This document shows, one piece after another, positions 29,951-40,002 of a stretch of 64,000 nt of DNA. The notes under the pieces are model-generated. The model was given only the letters and a program-made list of their open reading frames with translations. It was not told the DNA's origin and made no database searches. The position numbers were made by a program, and so were the translations under genes. This DNA is from Prochlorococcus sp. AG-402-N08 (GTDB lineage: Bacteria > Cyanobacteriota > Cyanobacteriia > PCC-6307 > Cyanobiaceae): positions 1 to 64,000 of the forward strand of contig QCIS01000004.1 of the NCBI GenBank assembly GCA_003216535.1, read 5' to 3'. The stretch's first letter is position 1. Every line of letters starts with the position of its first letter.

Positions 29951-31402
29951 ATGAGAATTCTTCTTGCCGCTGCTGAATGTGCTCCAATGATCAAAGTTGG
30001 AGGTATGGGAGATGTGGTTGGTTCGTTACCTCCATCTTTGATAAAACTTGGTCACGATGTAAGGGTTATAATTCCAGGATATGGGAAATTGTGGAGTCTT
30101 TTAGAGGTATCGGATGAGCCAGTCTTTAGAGCAAATACAATGGCCAACGATTTCGCAGTATATGAAGCAAAACATCCCATTCATAATTATGTGATTTACC
30201 TTGTAGGTCATCCGATATTTGATTCTGACCAAATATACGGAGGCGAAAATGAGGACTGGCGTTTTACATTTTTTGCTAGTGCCACCGCAGAATTTGCCTG
30301 GAATTGTTGGAAACCACAAGTTCTCCATTGCCATGATTGGCACACTGGAATGATTCCTGTATGGATGCATCAGGACCCCGAAATTAGCACTGTCTTCACA
30401 ATTCATAATTTAAAATACCAAGGCCCTTGGAGATGGAAACTAGAAAAAATGACTTGGTGTCCCTGGTATATGCATGGAGACCACACAATGGCTGCAGCAA
30501 TGTTATTCGCAGATAGAGTAAATGCTGTTTCTCCGACTTATGCAGATGAAATTAAAACCAATGAATACGGGGAAAGCCTTGAAGGATTACTTAATTACAT
30601 TTCAGGTAAATTAAGGGGAATTCTTAATGGCATAGATCTTGACGAATGGAATCCAGCCAAAGATCCAGTTTTACCAGCAAAATTCAGTATTAAAAATTTA
30701 GACAATAGGGTAGAAAATAAGAAAATTCTGCAGAAAGAAATGGGTCTCGAAGTTAATCCTAAAAAATATCTTTTAGGTATGGTTAGTAGGTTAGTTGATC
30801 AGAAAGGTGTTGACTTACTTCTACAAGTTTCAAGAAGACTCTTAGCATATACAGATTCGCAAATAGTTGTTTTAGGGACCGGAGACAGATATTTAGAGTC
30901 AGGATTGTGGCAGCTTGCATTAGATTATCCAGGAAGATTTTCAGTATTTCTTACCTATGATGATTCTTTATCAAGACTTATATATGGTGGTTCTGATGCA
31001 TTCTTAATGCCAAGTAGATTCGAACCTTGTGGTATAAGTCAACTCCTTGCTATGAGGTATGGCTCTATTCCAATAGTAAGGCGAGTAGGAGGTTTGGTTG
31101 ATACAGTTTTACCTCATGATCCAGAAAAAAATAGTGGCACGGGTTTTTGCTTCGATCGCTTTGAACCTATAGATTTCTATACATCTTTAGTAAGGTCTTG
31201 GGAGGCATTTAGGCATAAAGATAGTTGGGAATTATTGCAAAAAAGAGCGATGAGCCAAGAGTTTAGTTGGCAAAGATCCGCACTTGAATATGAAATTATG
31301 TACAAAGATGTTTGTGGAATAAAAGAACCATCTCCAGATTTTGCTGAAGTTGAAAAGTTCTCTTATGGACAATCCGCTGATCCATCTTTAAAAAAAGTAT
31401 GA
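29951..31402 (+). CDS. glgA: Glycogen synthase (ADP-glucose type)
   Basis: GlgA transfers glucose from ADP-glucose to alpha-1,4-glucan. The 483-residue GT5 protein has the N-terminal [13 protein letters not shown] loop (Lys15), a variant of the usual KTGGL motif; the second domain carries [14 protein letters not shown] (about 278-291) and [18 protein letters not shown] (about 353-370), where the EPCG loop binds the nucleotide sugar. Its partner glgB is at the left end of the window. It sits between menB and murF, both on the same strand. Confidence 0.95.
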   Translation: MRILLAAAECAPMIKVGGMGDVVGSLPPSLIKLGHDVRVIIPGYGKLWSLLEVSDEPVFRANTMANDFAVYEAKHPIHNYVIYLVGHPIFDSDQIYGGENEDWRFTFFASATAEFAWNCWKPQVLHCHDWHTGMIPVWMHQDPEISTVFTIHNLKYQGPWRWKLEKMTWCPWYMHGDHTMAAAMLFADRVNAVSPTYADEIKTNEYGESLEGLLNYISGKLRGILNGIDLDEWNPAKDPVLPAKFSIKNLDNRVENKKILQKEMGLEVNPKKYLLGMVSRLVDQKGVDLLLQVSRRLLAYTDSQIVVLGTGDRYLESGLWQLALDYPGRFSVFLTYDDSLSRLIYGGSDAFLMPSRFEPCGISQLLAMRYGSIPIVRRVGGLVDTVLPHDPEKNSGTGFCFDRFEPIDFYTSLVRSWEAFRHKDSWELLQKRAMSQEFSWQRSALEYEIMYKDVCGIKEPSPDFAEVEKFSYGQSADPSLKKV

Positions 31403-31414
31403 CTTAATTTTTTA

Positions 31415-32788
31415 ATGGAATTCTCTTTATCAGAATTAAACAATATTTTGGGGGATATTAAAAATCTGAGCGAGGGGAAAAGAGATTCTTTAAATTTTAA
31501 AAATATAAGTATTGATAGTAGAACTTTATTAAAAAATGATCTTTTTATAGCTATCAAGGGTAAAAATTTTGACGGACATAGTTTTCTTCCAGAGGTTTTA
31601 AATAAAGGAGTTAGATCAGTAGTAATTAAAAAAGGGATGCAGAGATTACTTCCTAGTAATTTTCCTTATTGGGTTGTAAATGATACTTTAGAGGCATTTC
31701 AAAAATTAGCATTGCTAAAGAGAAAAAAATTAAATATTCCTATTGTTGCAATAACTGGTTCAGTGGGTAAAACAACAACCAAAGAAATGATTGGTGGGGT
31801 TTTAAATAAACTTGGAAGCATAAAATTATCTCATGCAAATTTCAATAATGAGATTGGAGTTGGTCTGACTATCCTTGCTACAGATATAGAAGATAAAGTT
31901 TTAGTTCTTGAGATGGGGATGAGAGGTCTTGGACAGATCGAAAATTTATCTAAATACAGTGAACCCGATATTGCAGTTATTACTAACATTGGCACAGCTC
32001 ATATTGGATTGTTAGGCTCGAAAAAAAATATTACTTATGCAAAGTGTGAAATTAGTAAGTTCTTAAATCCCGAAGGAGTTGTAATAATTCCAGCAAATGA
32101 TCTATTCCTAGAGAAAACTTTAAAAGAATTTTGGAAAGGTAGAGTGATAAAAGTAAAACTATTAAATATAGAGAATCAAAAGGAGAGTTTTAAGAAAGAT
32201 GATAATTTGAGGGGATTTTATAATCCTTCGAATAAAAAAATTTTGATTGAAGAAAATATCTTTGAAATTTCATTTGAAGGATTTCACAATGCTTCGAATT
32301 TCTTATTTGCTTATGCAGTTGCTAAAGAGCTGGGAATTGATTTTGCATCTTTTAATAAATTTGATTTTGCAAGTTTAAGTGGAAGAAATAAAATTCTTAA
32401 ATCAGTAAAAACAACAATATATGACGAATCATATAATGCTTCACCAGAGTCAGTAAAAGCATGTGTTAAAAACCTGCTTGAAAAACCGAGAAATAAATTT
32501 TTCATATTTGGAAGTATGCAAGAATTGGGAGAAGAATCTGAAAAATATCATAAAGAAATATTCAACTTAGTAAATAATTCAGACATAGAAAAATGTTTAT
32601 TTATTTGCGATAAAAAAAATGAAAAAATTTATACCAATTATCTAAAAGATAAGAAAAAATTCTTAGTTTTAAATAATATTAAAGACGTACCCAAAGAGAT
32701 AAACAAATCTACAAAAAAAGGTGATTCTATTCTTATAAAAGGGAGCAGATGTTGGCAGCTTGAAAAAATTATTGAATTAATTAATTAG
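31415..32788 (+). CDS. murF: UDP-N-acetylmuramoyl-tripeptide--D-alanyl-D-alanine ligase
   Basis: MurF adds D-Ala-D-Ala to UDP-MurNAc-tripeptide, the last cytoplasmic step of murein precursor synthesis. The 457-residue protein has the Mur ligase P-loop GSVGKTTT (115-122), VLEMGMRGLGQIENL near 164-178, and a C-terminal domain starting near 320 with YDESYNASPESVKA. It starts 12 bp after glgA, and its stop lies 1 bp from the end of the convergent glmU, leaving no room for a conventional terminator. Confidence 0.95.
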   Translation: MEFSLSELNNILGDIKNLSEGKRDSLNFKNISIDSRTLLKNDLFIAIKGKNFDGHSFLPEVLNKGVRSVVIKKGMQRLLPSNFPYWVVNDTLEAFQKLALLKRKKLNIPIVAITGSVGKTTTKEMIGGVLNKLGSIKLSHANFNNEIGVGLTILATDIEDKVLVLEMGMRGLGQIENLSKYSEPDIAVITNIGTAHIGLLGSKKNITYAKCEISKFLNPEGVVIIPANDLFLEKTLKEFWKGRVIKVKLLNIENQKESFKKDDNLRGFYNPSNKKILIEENIFEISFEGFHNASNFLFAYAVAKELGIDFASFNKFDFASLSGRNKILKSVKTTIYDESYNASPESVKACVKNLLEKPRNKFFIFGSMQELGEESEKYHKEIFNLVNNSDIEKCLFICDKKNEKIYTNYLKDKKKFLVLNNIKDVPKEINKSTKKGDSILIKGSRCWQLEKIIELIN

Positions 32789-32789
32789 A

Positions 32790-34139
32790 TCAAGATTTCT
32801 TTCTATTCCAATTTTCTATATTTACTTGCTTAGTTCTTGAGATTGCTAATGAATTATCTTTGGAGTCTTTGGTGATCACTGAACCAGCTCCTGTCGTCAC
32901 TGATTCCCCGATATTTATTGGTGCGACAAAAACTGTATTTGCTCCAATACTGGAATTTTTACCAATTTTTGTTTGATGTTTTTTCTGACCATCAAAATTT
33001 GCAGTAATAGTACCTGCTCCAATATTTGTAGATCTTCCAATAATAGAATCGCCAATATAACTTAAATGGTTTACTTTAGATTCTTCCTCTAATTGACTAT
33101 TTTTGATTTCAACAAAATTACCTATTTTGCTAAAGGAAGATATTTTGGAATTAGGTCTTATATGACTATAAGGGCCAATTTTTATATGATCCATTATCTG
33201 GGAAGCATAAACAGTAGAGTTTGAAATTTCACAATGTAATCCCACATAAGAATTCTCAATAAAAGTATTTGGTCCGATAATGCAATGACTATTTATTTTG
33301 GTATTTCCTCTTATATGAGTATTAGCTTCTATAGTTACATCCTTACCAATTTCGGCTTCTTCACTAATCGAACAACTTGCTTTATTTATAAAAGTTACAC
33401 CATTAAGCATATGCTCTTCTTTAATTGAATTTTGAATATTTTCCTCGCACTCTGAGAGTTGAATTCTGTTATTAATTCCTTGAAGCTCTCCATTATCCTC
33501 TACCTCGATGCTTAGGGATCTCTTTAGCAAAGATACTGTATCTGTTAAGTAAATTTCTTTTTGATTATTATTGCTTTGCAAGGTATTAATTATTTCTGAC
33601 AAGTTACCCCAGTTAAAACAGTAAATACCTGCATTTATTAATTGATTTTCTCTTTCTAGATCATTACAATCTTTTTCTTCAACAATTCGCTCTATAAAAT
33701 TCCCCTTTAAAAAAACTCTGCCATATCCATGAGGAGTTGTTTTCTTTGTAGTAATTAAAGAAACATCAGCATTTTTTGAGTCGTGTAAATATAAAAGTTT
33801 TTTTAAAGTACTAGGCCTAATTAGTGGCACATCGCCGTTAAGTACCAAAAGTTTTCCTTTATGTTTTTTTACTTCTCTACAAAGTACCTGGATAGCATGA
33901 CCGGTTCCTGATTGAGGTTCTTGAATAACAATATGGACCTTTTTATTGTTTGGGATCGACTTTTGTACTTCTTTTGATTTGTGTCCAGTAATTACAAAAA
34001 TTTGATCAGGTTTTAATTCAACACATGAATCAATTACTCTTTGTAGAAGAGTTTTGCCAGAAATTTTATGTAGAACTTTTGGCAATGAGCTTTCCATCCT
34101 AGTGCCCTTTCCTGCCGCTAATATCGCAACACTTAACAT
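32790..34139 (-). CDS. glmU: Bifunctional GlcNAc-1-P uridyltransferase / GlcN-1-P acetyltransferase
   Basis: GlmU makes UDP-GlcNAc for murein and lipid A. The 449-residue protein has both domains: the pyrophosphorylase with LAAGKGTRM (7-15) and Lys21, GTGHAIQVL near 77-85, and NGDVPLI near 99; then from about 250 a left-handed beta-helix of hexapeptide repeats, with the acetyltransferase motif [20 protein letters not shown] near residues 367-386. It converges with murF and lies 25 bp after the MnmC-type gene on its own strand. Confidence 0.97.
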   Translation of the reverse strand: MLSVAILAAGKGTRMESSLPKVLHKISGKTLLQRVIDSCVELKPDQIFVITGHKSKEVQKSIPNNKKVHIVIQEPQSGTGHAIQVLCREVKKHKGKLLVLNGDVPLIRPSTLKKLLYLHDSKNADVSLITTKKTTPHGYGRVFLKGNFIERIVEEKDCNDLERENQLINAGIYCFNWGNLSEIINTLQSNNNQKEIYLTDTVSLLKRSLSIEVEDNGELQGINNRIQLSECEENIQNSIKEEHMLNGVTFINKASCSISEEAEIGKDVTIEANTHIRGNTKINSHCIIGPNTFIENSYVGLHCEISNSTVYASQIMDHIKIGPYSHIRPNSKISSFSKIGNFVEIKNSQLEEESKVNHLSYIGDSIIGRSTNIGAGTITANFDGQKKHQTKIGKNSSIGANTVFVAPINIGESVTTGAGSVITKDSKDNSLAISRTKQVNIENWNRKKS

Positions 34140-34164
34140 GTTTATTAGAAATCCTAATTTAAAT

Positions 34165-35112
34165 TTAACTCTTAAAAGATAACTTCGTCATTCCCCACTT
34201 CTTTCTCCATTTATTTGTAGATGATAGATTTGAGAACAATTGCTCATCTAATCTTTTCTCAATTATATCATCTTTACTTGCGTTTAAATCTTGATCTCTA
34301 TATGGAATACTAGCTTTAGTTAAGAGATGTTCCTCTTCCATCAAAGATAACTTCTCAAAATTGAAATTGGGTTTCAATTTTTTCTTATCAAATTTTGATA
34401 TTGCGACAGTTCCCTGACTCCAAAAAGTTCTGTAATTAAAACTTGGTTTAATAGTGAAAATCTCTAATCCAAGATTTCTTAAAGTTTTTCTTACTGCAGC
34501 TGAAGAAGAATAAGTTATTAAATAACCCTGCGAATTGAGCTTTTCTGTGACTTTAGATAAAAATTCAACTGTCCATACTTGTGGGCATTTTTGAGGAGAA
34601 AAACCATCTAAATAAATTAGATCGAATTTAATAGATGAAGGAATAATGTTGATTTTTTCTCTAGCATCACCCCACAAAACACTGCATTTAAAAAATTGAT
34701 CCTCAAAGTAATTTTTTCGATACAATGATGCAAATATTGTTTTGACTTTTGGAGCCCATAATTTAAGGAAAGATTCACTCATAAGCGAATATTCAAGAGG
34801 CTTTTTATCAATTTCCAAAGCATACAAATTTAAATACGATTTTTGTTTAATTAATTCATCTAATAAAGAAGCGGAATTGTATCCTAAACCAAAACATATA
34901 TCCAAAACATTAAGAGATTTACCCTTAAATCTTTGCAAATTAGAAGTAGCTGTAAATTTTAATTTTGTTTCCTCCAACGCTCCTATTAAGCTATGGAAAT
35001 TCTCTTGAAAAAATACACTTCTTAAAGAGTAACTCCCATCCTTTGTTAAAACTTCAATTAATTCAGACAAAAACTTTTTGGTTAGATAGTTAGTTTGGCA
35101 AGGTCTTCCCAA
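34165..35112 (-). CDS. MnmC-type tRNA wobble-uridine methyltransferase (DUF752)
   Basis: This 315-residue protein looks like the methyltransferase half of MnmC, sometimes a stand-alone MnmD. It has a Rossmann SAM-binding loop [10 protein letters not shown] (71-80) and the family hallmark [19 protein letters not shown] (about 164-182), where the Asp acts in methyl transfer to 5-aminomethyl-uridine at tRNA position 34. The FAD oxidase half of E. coli MnmC is missing. Its start region overlaps the aroA 3' end by 31 bp (35082-35112), so the upstream part of the N-terminus should be treated with caution; a later start is possible. Confidence 0.8.
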   Translation of the reverse strand: MGRPCQTNYLTKKFLSELIEVLTKDGSYSLRSVFFQENFHSLIGALEETKLKFTATSNLQRFKGKSLNVLDICFGLGYNSASLLDELIKQKSYLNLYALEIDKKPLEYSLMSESFLKLWAPKVKTIFASLYRKNYFEDQFFKCSVLWGDAREKINIIPSSIKFDLIYLDGFSPQKCPQVWTVEFLSKVTEKLNSQGYLITYSSSAAVRKTLRNLGLEIFTIKPSFNYRTFWSQGTVAISKFDKKKLKPNFNFEKLSLMEEEHLLTKASIPYRDQDLNASKDDIIEKRLDEQLFSNLSSTNKWRKKWGMTKLSFKS

Positions 35113-36398
35113 AAAGTGGGATATGAGACGCTAGCAGCATTAGATCTCATGATTTTTGAGGTACCTTTGGCAAGTAGTGAAGCAATAGCAAGACTCATTG
35201 CTACTCGATGATCCGTCTCACTGTCTACCTCCGCAGAATGAAATTTTGATTGACCATTAATAATTAGCCCATCGTCTTTTTCAATTATTTCAGCCCCGAA
35301 TTTGTGCAACTGTCTTGCCATGACTTTTAATCGATCTGTTTCCTTAACTCTTAATTCTTGGGCATCCTTAATTTCAGAAACTCCATTACAAAAACAAGCA
35401 GCTACAGTAAGAATAGGAATTTCATCTATAAGTTTAGGGAGAATATCTCCTTCAATAGTGAATGATCTCAAATTATTTGCAGTCTTTACTTTAATAGATC
35501 CAATAGGTTCTCCTGCAATAGTTGATTTATCTAAAATCTCATAATTTCCCCCCATTAAATCCATTACTTTTAAAATCCCTGTTCTAGTTGGATTTAATCC
35601 AACATTCTGAATTAAAACCTCCGAATTTGGAACAATAGATGCAGCAATCATCCAAAAGGAAGCAGAGCTTATGTCTCCAGGTATTAATATTCTCTGACCA
35701 CTTAAGTCACCCCCTGACTTAATAACTACATTTCTTCCTAATTCTCCTCTGATACTTATGTTTGCTCCAAATGCTTTTAGCATTCTTTCTGTATGATCTC
35801 TTGAAGATGCTGGCTCAATAACAGAAGTAGTTCCAGAAGCTTTAAGGCCTGCCAATAATATTGCGGATTTTACTTGAGCACTCGCTACAGGGGTCCCAAT
35901 AACACATCCTTTAAGTTTATTACCATCAATTGAGATTGGGGCTTTGTTCCCTTTTTCTCTGCCAGAAATTTTTCCCCCCATCAAAGATAAAGGTTTGCCC
36001 ACTCTACCCATTGGCCTCTCATTAAGAGATATGTCCCCTGTTAAGATAAAATTCTTACCTTCTTGACCGGCTAGTAACCCCATTAATAATCTCATGGTGG
36101 TTCCCGAATTTCCACAATTTAAAATTTCTTTAGGCTCTTTTAATCCATCAAGACCCAATCCTGAAATCGTAAAAGGCTCATCTTTTTTTATTTCTGGTAT
36201 ATTCACACCCAATTTTCTAAGACAATCAGCAGTTGAAAGTGGATCTTCAGAATATAAAAACCCCTCAATAGTCGTTTCACCCTTAGCAATACTTCCAATT
36301 ATTAAAGCTCTATGAGAGATAGATTTATCTCCAGGTACTTTTACTTTTCCTTTTAATTTAACTCCACCTTTTATTGTGCGGATATTATTCATTTTCAA
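35082..36398 (-). CDS. aroA: 3-phosphoshikimate 1-carboxyvinyltransferase (EPSP synthase)
   Basis: AroA joins shikimate-3-phosphate and phosphoenolpyruvate in chorismate synthesis. The 438-residue protein has [16 protein letters not shown] (21-36; active-site Lys25), [19 protein letters not shown] (about 93-111) and [11 protein letters not shown] (about 348-358). Its N-terminus offers Met1 and Met3 as close alternatives. The gene is divergent from comB with a 120-bp gap and overlaps the MnmC-type gene by 31 bp at its 3' end. Confidence 0.97.
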   Translation of the reverse strand: MKMNNIRTIKGGVKLKGKVKVPGDKSISHRALIIGSIAKGETTIEGFLYSEDPLSTADCLRKLGVNIPEIKKDEPFTISGLGLDGLKEPKEILNCGNSGTTMRLLMGLLAGQEGKNFILTGDISLNERPMGRVGKPLSLMGGKISGREKGNKAPISIDGNKLKGCVIGTPVASAQVKSAILLAGLKASGTTSVIEPASSRDHTERMLKAFGANISIRGELGRNVVIKSGGDLSGQRILIPGDISSASFWMIAASIVPNSEVLIQNVGLNPTRTGILKVMDLMGGNYEILDKSTIAGEPIGSIKVKTANNLRSFTIEGDILPKLIDEIPILTVAACFCNGVSEIKDAQELRVKETDRLKVMARQLHKFGAEIIEKDDGLIINGQSKFHSAEVDSETDHRVAMSLAIASLLAKGTSKIMRSNAASVSYPTFWEDLAKLTI

Positions 36399-36496
36399 AT
36401 TAATACTTGATGAAATTTCTATAAAAACAAATTAGCTCTATATTATCAATAAGTTTGTTTTTTAAAAAAAAATAATCAAATTAAGTAACTGTTTTC

Positions 36497-36502
36497 TATA
36501 AT
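36497..36502 (+). promoter_or_regulatory. Possible -10 element before comB
   Basis: A TATAAT hexamer lies 17 bp before the TTG start of comB, and AAAGGA at 36511-36516 could serve as ribosome-binding site. A start point about 7 bp downstream of the hexamer would leave a very short leader. I see no good -35. Such hexamers arise by chance in AT-rich DNA, so this is tentative. Confidence 0.3.
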
Positions 36503-36518
36503 AAATTTAGAAAGGATT

Positions 36519-37253
36519 TTGATCATTAATCTTACTTATTATCACGTTGCAAAAGATGTTCCAGAAATAAGTCTCGATATTGCAGTTGTCATTGATGTTT
36601 TAAGAGCTACAACCACAATCTCTTGGGCATTATTTAATGGAGCTGACTCAATCCAAGTATTTGCAGATTTAGATCTATTGAAAGAATCTGCAGTCAAGTG
36701 GAAAGCTGATGAGAGATTAATGCTCGGAGAGAGAGGCGGGAAGAAGATTGAGGGCTTTGATTTAGGAAATTCCCCTTTATCAGTTACAAAAAAAGTTGTT
36801 AATGGTAAAAGGCTTTTTATGAGTACGACTAATGGGACTAAATCATTGCAAAAAGTTCAAAATGCAAACCATTTATTTGCTATGGGACTCCCAAATAGGA
36901 AAGCAGTTGCCGAAAAAATCATTTCATTGAAAAAAGAAAATGTTTTAGTACTTGGTAGCGGTTGGGAAGGCTCTTATTCACTTGAGGATTCTTTGGCTGC
37001 AGGTGCTTTGGCTTCATACTTGCAAAAGAACTGTGATTCTGAAATTAATATTATGAATGACGAATTACAGGCTGCTTTGGCACTCTGGGATTTTTGGGAA
37101 AATGATATTTTGAAATGTTTAAAAACAGCAACCCATGGCAAAAGATTGACAAGTCTTGGAGATTATGATGATGATTTAAAATGTTGCTCTGAACTTGATT
37201 GCTTAGATATTGTTCCAGCTCAAGTTGAAAGAGGTGTGATTCGTGCCTCATGA
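36519..37253 (+). CDS. comB: 2-phosphosulfolactate phosphatase-like protein (ComB family)
   Basis: ComB hydrolyses 2-phosphosulfolactate to sulfolactate, known from archaeal coenzyme M synthesis. This 244-residue homologue has VVIDVLRATTTISWAL (about 21-36), LMLGERGGKKIEGFDLGNSP (about 67-86), and a conserved STTNGTKSL segment near 102-110, all family-like. Coenzyme M is not expected in a cyanobacterium and no other com gene is visible, so the physiological product may be sulfolactate or an unrelated phosphate ester. The start is TTG at 36519 with AAAGGA just before it. The nitrilase-family gene follows after 30 bp. Confidence 0.82.
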   Translation: MIINLTYYHVAKDVPEISLDIAVVIDVLRATTTISWALFNGADSIQVFADLDLLKESAVKWKADERLMLGERGGKKIEGFDLGNSPLSVTKKVVNGKRLFMSTTNGTKSLQKVQNANHLFAMGLPNRKAVAEKIISLKKENVLVLGSGWEGSYSLEDSLAAGALASYLQKNCDSEINIMNDELQAALALWDFWENDILKCLKTATHGKRLTSLGDYDDDLKCCSELDCLDIVPAQVERGVIRAS

Positions 37254-37283
37254 TTTACGAATTGGTTCACTAGGAGTAAAGTC

Positions 37284-38111
37284 TTGACTGATTTTTTGGT
37301 AGCTGCATTGCAAATTACAAGTACTTCAAATGTTGAAGCAAATTTTGTTGAAGCAGAAGAACAGATTGAATTAGCTGCTAGAAGAGGTGCTGAGTTAATA
37401 GGATTGCCTGAGAATTTTGCTTTTTTGGGAGGAGATGAAGAAAAACTTAGATTAGCTTCTGAATTGTCAGAGAAGTGTGTAAATTTTCTAAAAACTATGT
37501 CACAAAGATATCAAGTATTTCTTTTGGGAGGAGGGTATCCTGTTCCTGCTGGTAATGAAAGTCATACTTTTAATAGGTCAGCCTTATTTGGGAAAGATGG
37601 ACAGATTTTGGCAAAATACGACAAGATTCACTTGTTTGATGTTGATTTGCCAGATGGAAATTTATACAAGGAATCATCCACTATTTTTCCTGGGGCAGAG
37701 TACCCACCTGTTGTAGATGTTCCAGGTTTATGCAAAATAGGATTATCAATTTGTTACGACGTTAGATTTCCTGAACTCTATAGATATTTGTCTTCGAATG
37801 GTGCAGAACTAATTATGATTCCCGCAGCTTTTACAGCATTTACTGGAAAAGATCATTGGCAAATCCTATTACAGGCAAGAGCAATTGAGAATACAGCATA
37901 TGTAGTTGCTCCAGCGCAAACTGGGATTCATTATGGAAGAAGGCAAAGTCATGGCCATGCAATGGTAATCGACCCTTGGGGTACAGTTTTATCTGATGCC
38001 GGAAAAACTCAGGGAGCTGCAATAGCTCCTGCTGACAAAGAAAGAGTAAAGAAAATTAGGGAGCAGATGCCAAGTCTTAAACATAGAAAAAACAAATTGT
38101 TTTCAAACTAA
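37284..38111 (+). CDS. Nitrilase-superfamily amidase (Nit1/Nit2-like)
   Basis: This 275-residue carbon-nitrogen hydrolase has the catalytic triad Glu43 (GLPENFAF), Lys114 (KYDKIHLFD) and Cys157 (LSICYDVRFPELYR). The ICYDVRFPELYR sequence and the later GRRQSHGHAMVIDPWG resemble the Nit1/Nit2 branch, which removes deaminated glutathione or omega-amides as metabolite repair. The exact substrate is not settled by sequence. The start is TTG at 37284. The stop TAA overlaps the start ATG of the cell-wall amidase by one base region (38111), so the two are coupled. Confidence 0.85.
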   Translation: MTDFLVAALQITSTSNVEANFVEAEEQIELAARRGAELIGLPENFAFLGGDEEKLRLASELSEKCVNFLKTMSQRYQVFLLGGGYPVPAGNESHTFNRSALFGKDGQILAKYDKIHLFDVDLPDGNLYKESSTIFPGAEYPPVVDVPGLCKIGLSICYDVRFPELYRYLSSNGAELIMIPAAFTAFTGKDHWQILLQARAIENTAYVVAPAQTGIHYGRRQSHGHAMVIDPWGTVLSDAGKTQGAAIAPADKERVKKIREQMPSLKHRKNKLFSN

Positions 38112-39196
38112 TGATAAAGTTTTTGTACAGTAAACTTTTTCATTATTTATCAGTTTTTTTATTTTTAAATTCTTCAATCCTCCCAGTAAAATCTTCAAGT
38201 GCTCTGGCGGCATGGGAGATAAACACTAATGGGGTATTAGAATTAAGAACTAAATCATATACAAATTTAAAAGCATACTTTCAGAAGGCTAACCAAATAT
38301 CTGGAGATAGATTCTGGATAGATTTTCCAGGAGAATTAACAAATCCCAGAACAATAAAAGGTAATGGCCCAATAAAAGAAATTAGATTAGGTAAGCCCAA
38401 TAATGGTAAAACAAGACTAGTAATTGAATTTAAGAAAGAGACTTATTTGAAACCTTTGACTTGGCGATTGGTTGGCTTAGATCAAAACAGGTGGAGAATC
38501 AAACTATTTGCCCCAAAATATACTTTTAAGAAGATTGGTGAAGGTCTAGTCGTTAAGAGAATTGGAAATATTAAAAAATATAAAAAATCAATTCATAAGA
38601 AGAAAAGTGATTATCATTATTTGAAATTACCAGATGTAAAACAAAACAAATTTTCGGTTGTTATTGACCCAGGGCACGGGGGGCCTGATCCAGGAGCAAT
38701 AGGTATTGGTGGTATTAGGGAATCAGATGTTGTTCTAGAAGTTTCTAAAATAGTTAAAAATTTACTGTCTGAGAAAGGTGTCAAAGTAAGATTAACCAGA
38801 AAAAATGAAGTTGATTTGGATTTGCCTCCGAGAGTTTCCTTCGCTAACAATACTGATGCAGATATCTTTGTAAGTATTCATGCAAATGCCTCAAGAGGGA
38901 AAAGAAGGGATATTAATGGATTGGAAACTTTTTACTATAGAGGTTGGAAAGGTAGATTGCTTGCCAAAAAAATTCAAAAACAAATTCTAAGAGTTTCTCC
39001 TGGGAGTCCTGATCGAGGCGTTAAACAAGGTAGATTTTACGTAATTAAAAATACAAGGATGCCTGCAGTTCTTGTGGAAATTGGATTTTTAACGGGGAGA
39101 TTAGATGCAAGAAGATTAGAAAAAACAACGCACCGTAAAAGATTAGCTTATGCAATTGCAAAAGGCATTCTTGAATATCTGTATAAAATAGGGTGA
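38111..39196 (+). CDS. amiC: N-acetylmuramoyl-L-alanine amidase with AMIN domain
   Basis: This periplasmic enzyme cleaves the murein stem peptide from MurNAc and typically acts in daughter-cell separation. The 361-residue protein has a signal peptide (about 1-33, ending ALA-A), an AMIN domain (about 34-140) that targets it to the envelope, a basic linker (145-170), and an Amidase_3 domain from 180. The zinc ligands and acid are visible: His189 in DPGHGG, Glu204, His257 in SIHANAS and the catalytic Glu323 in VLVEIGFLTG. Its stop overlaps the murI GTG start by 4 bp. The symbol is by analogy. Confidence 0.9.
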   Translation: MIKFLYSKLFHYLSVFLFLNSSILPVKSSSALAAWEINTNGVLELRTKSYTNLKAYFQKANQISGDRFWIDFPGELTNPRTIKGNGPIKEIRLGKPNNGKTRLVIEFKKETYLKPLTWRLVGLDQNRWRIKLFAPKYTFKKIGEGLVVKRIGNIKKYKKSIHKKKSDYHYLKLPDVKQNKFSVVIDPGHGGPDPGAIGIGGIRESDVVLEVSKIVKNLLSEKGVKVRLTRKNEVDLDLPPRVSFANNTDADIFVSIHANASRGKRRDINGLETFYYRGWKGRLLAKKIQKQILRVSPGSPDRGVKQGRFYVIKNTRMPAVLVEIGFLTGRLDARRLEKTTHRKRLAYAIAKGILEYLYKIG

Positions 39197-39987
39197 AGCT
39201 TAAAATAGGTATATTTGACAGTGGTATAGGTGGTTTTACTATCCTTAATTCTTTACTGAAAACACGTAAAGATGTAGAAGTTTTTTATTTGGCGGATACA
39301 AAAAGAATACCTTTTGGAAGTAAAAATTTTCAAGAGATAAGAATAATAGCAAAAGAGATTTGCAATTTTTTTGTTGATAAGAATTTGGATGCACTCTTAG
39401 TAGCTTGTAACACTACAAATGCATGTGCACTTGATATTCTGGAAGATAATTTAAAGATCCCTTGTTTTGATCTTATAAACTCAGTATCGGAAATAGTTGA
39501 TAAACAAATAATTGGTGTACTAGCAACACAAACAACTGTTCGATCATCATATTACAAAAAAGCTATAAATTCTAAAAAAGAGAATAAGATAATATTTCAG
39601 CAAGAATGTCCAGAATTTGTATCAGAAATTGAAAAAGAAAAATTAAATCTTGATAATTTAAATTATCTTTCGGATTTATACTTAAGACCATTAATAAAGA
39701 AAAATATTGAAGAATTAATACTTGGATGTAGTCACTATCCTTTGATTTATGACTTTTTAAGAAAAAAATTAGATTCAAATATAAAAATTATTGATCCATC
39801 GGTAGCATTAATTAAAAAATTTAATGAATCTTTTGCTATTTCAAAAACTGCCTGTTATGAAAGTCTTTCTTATGAATATGTAGATTTCTTTGTTACTTCA
39901 GAAAAAGATGTATTTTCTAAAAAAGTAAAATTTTGGTTTGAAATTAATAAAGAAATTAGGTTAGTAAACCTCCGAAGCAATGTTTGA
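39193..39987 (+). CDS. murI: Glutamate racemase
   Basis: MurI supplies D-glutamate for murein. The 264-residue protein has GIFDSGIGGFTIL (6-18; Asp9, Ser10), the first catalytic cysteine Cys72 in LLVACNTTNA and the second in ELILGCSHYPL (Cys about 179). It starts with GTG at 39193 inside the end of the cell-wall amidase gene (GTGA overlap), fitting translational coupling between two murein genes. The polyprenyl synthase gene follows 15 bp later. Confidence 0.95.
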   Translation: MKLKIGIFDSGIGGFTILNSLLKTRKDVEVFYLADTKRIPFGSKNFQEIRIIAKEICNFFVDKNLDALLVACNTTNACALDILEDNLKIPCFDLINSVSEIVDKQIIGVLATQTTVRSSYYKKAINSKKENKIIFQQECPEFVSEIEKEKLNLDNLNYLSDLYLRPLIKKNIEELILGCSHYPLIYDFLRKKLDSNIKIIDPSVALIKKFNESFAISKTACYESLSYEYVDFFVTSEKDVFSKKVKFWFEINKEIRLVNLRSNV

Positions 39988-40002
39988 TTCCTTAATATAT
40001 AG

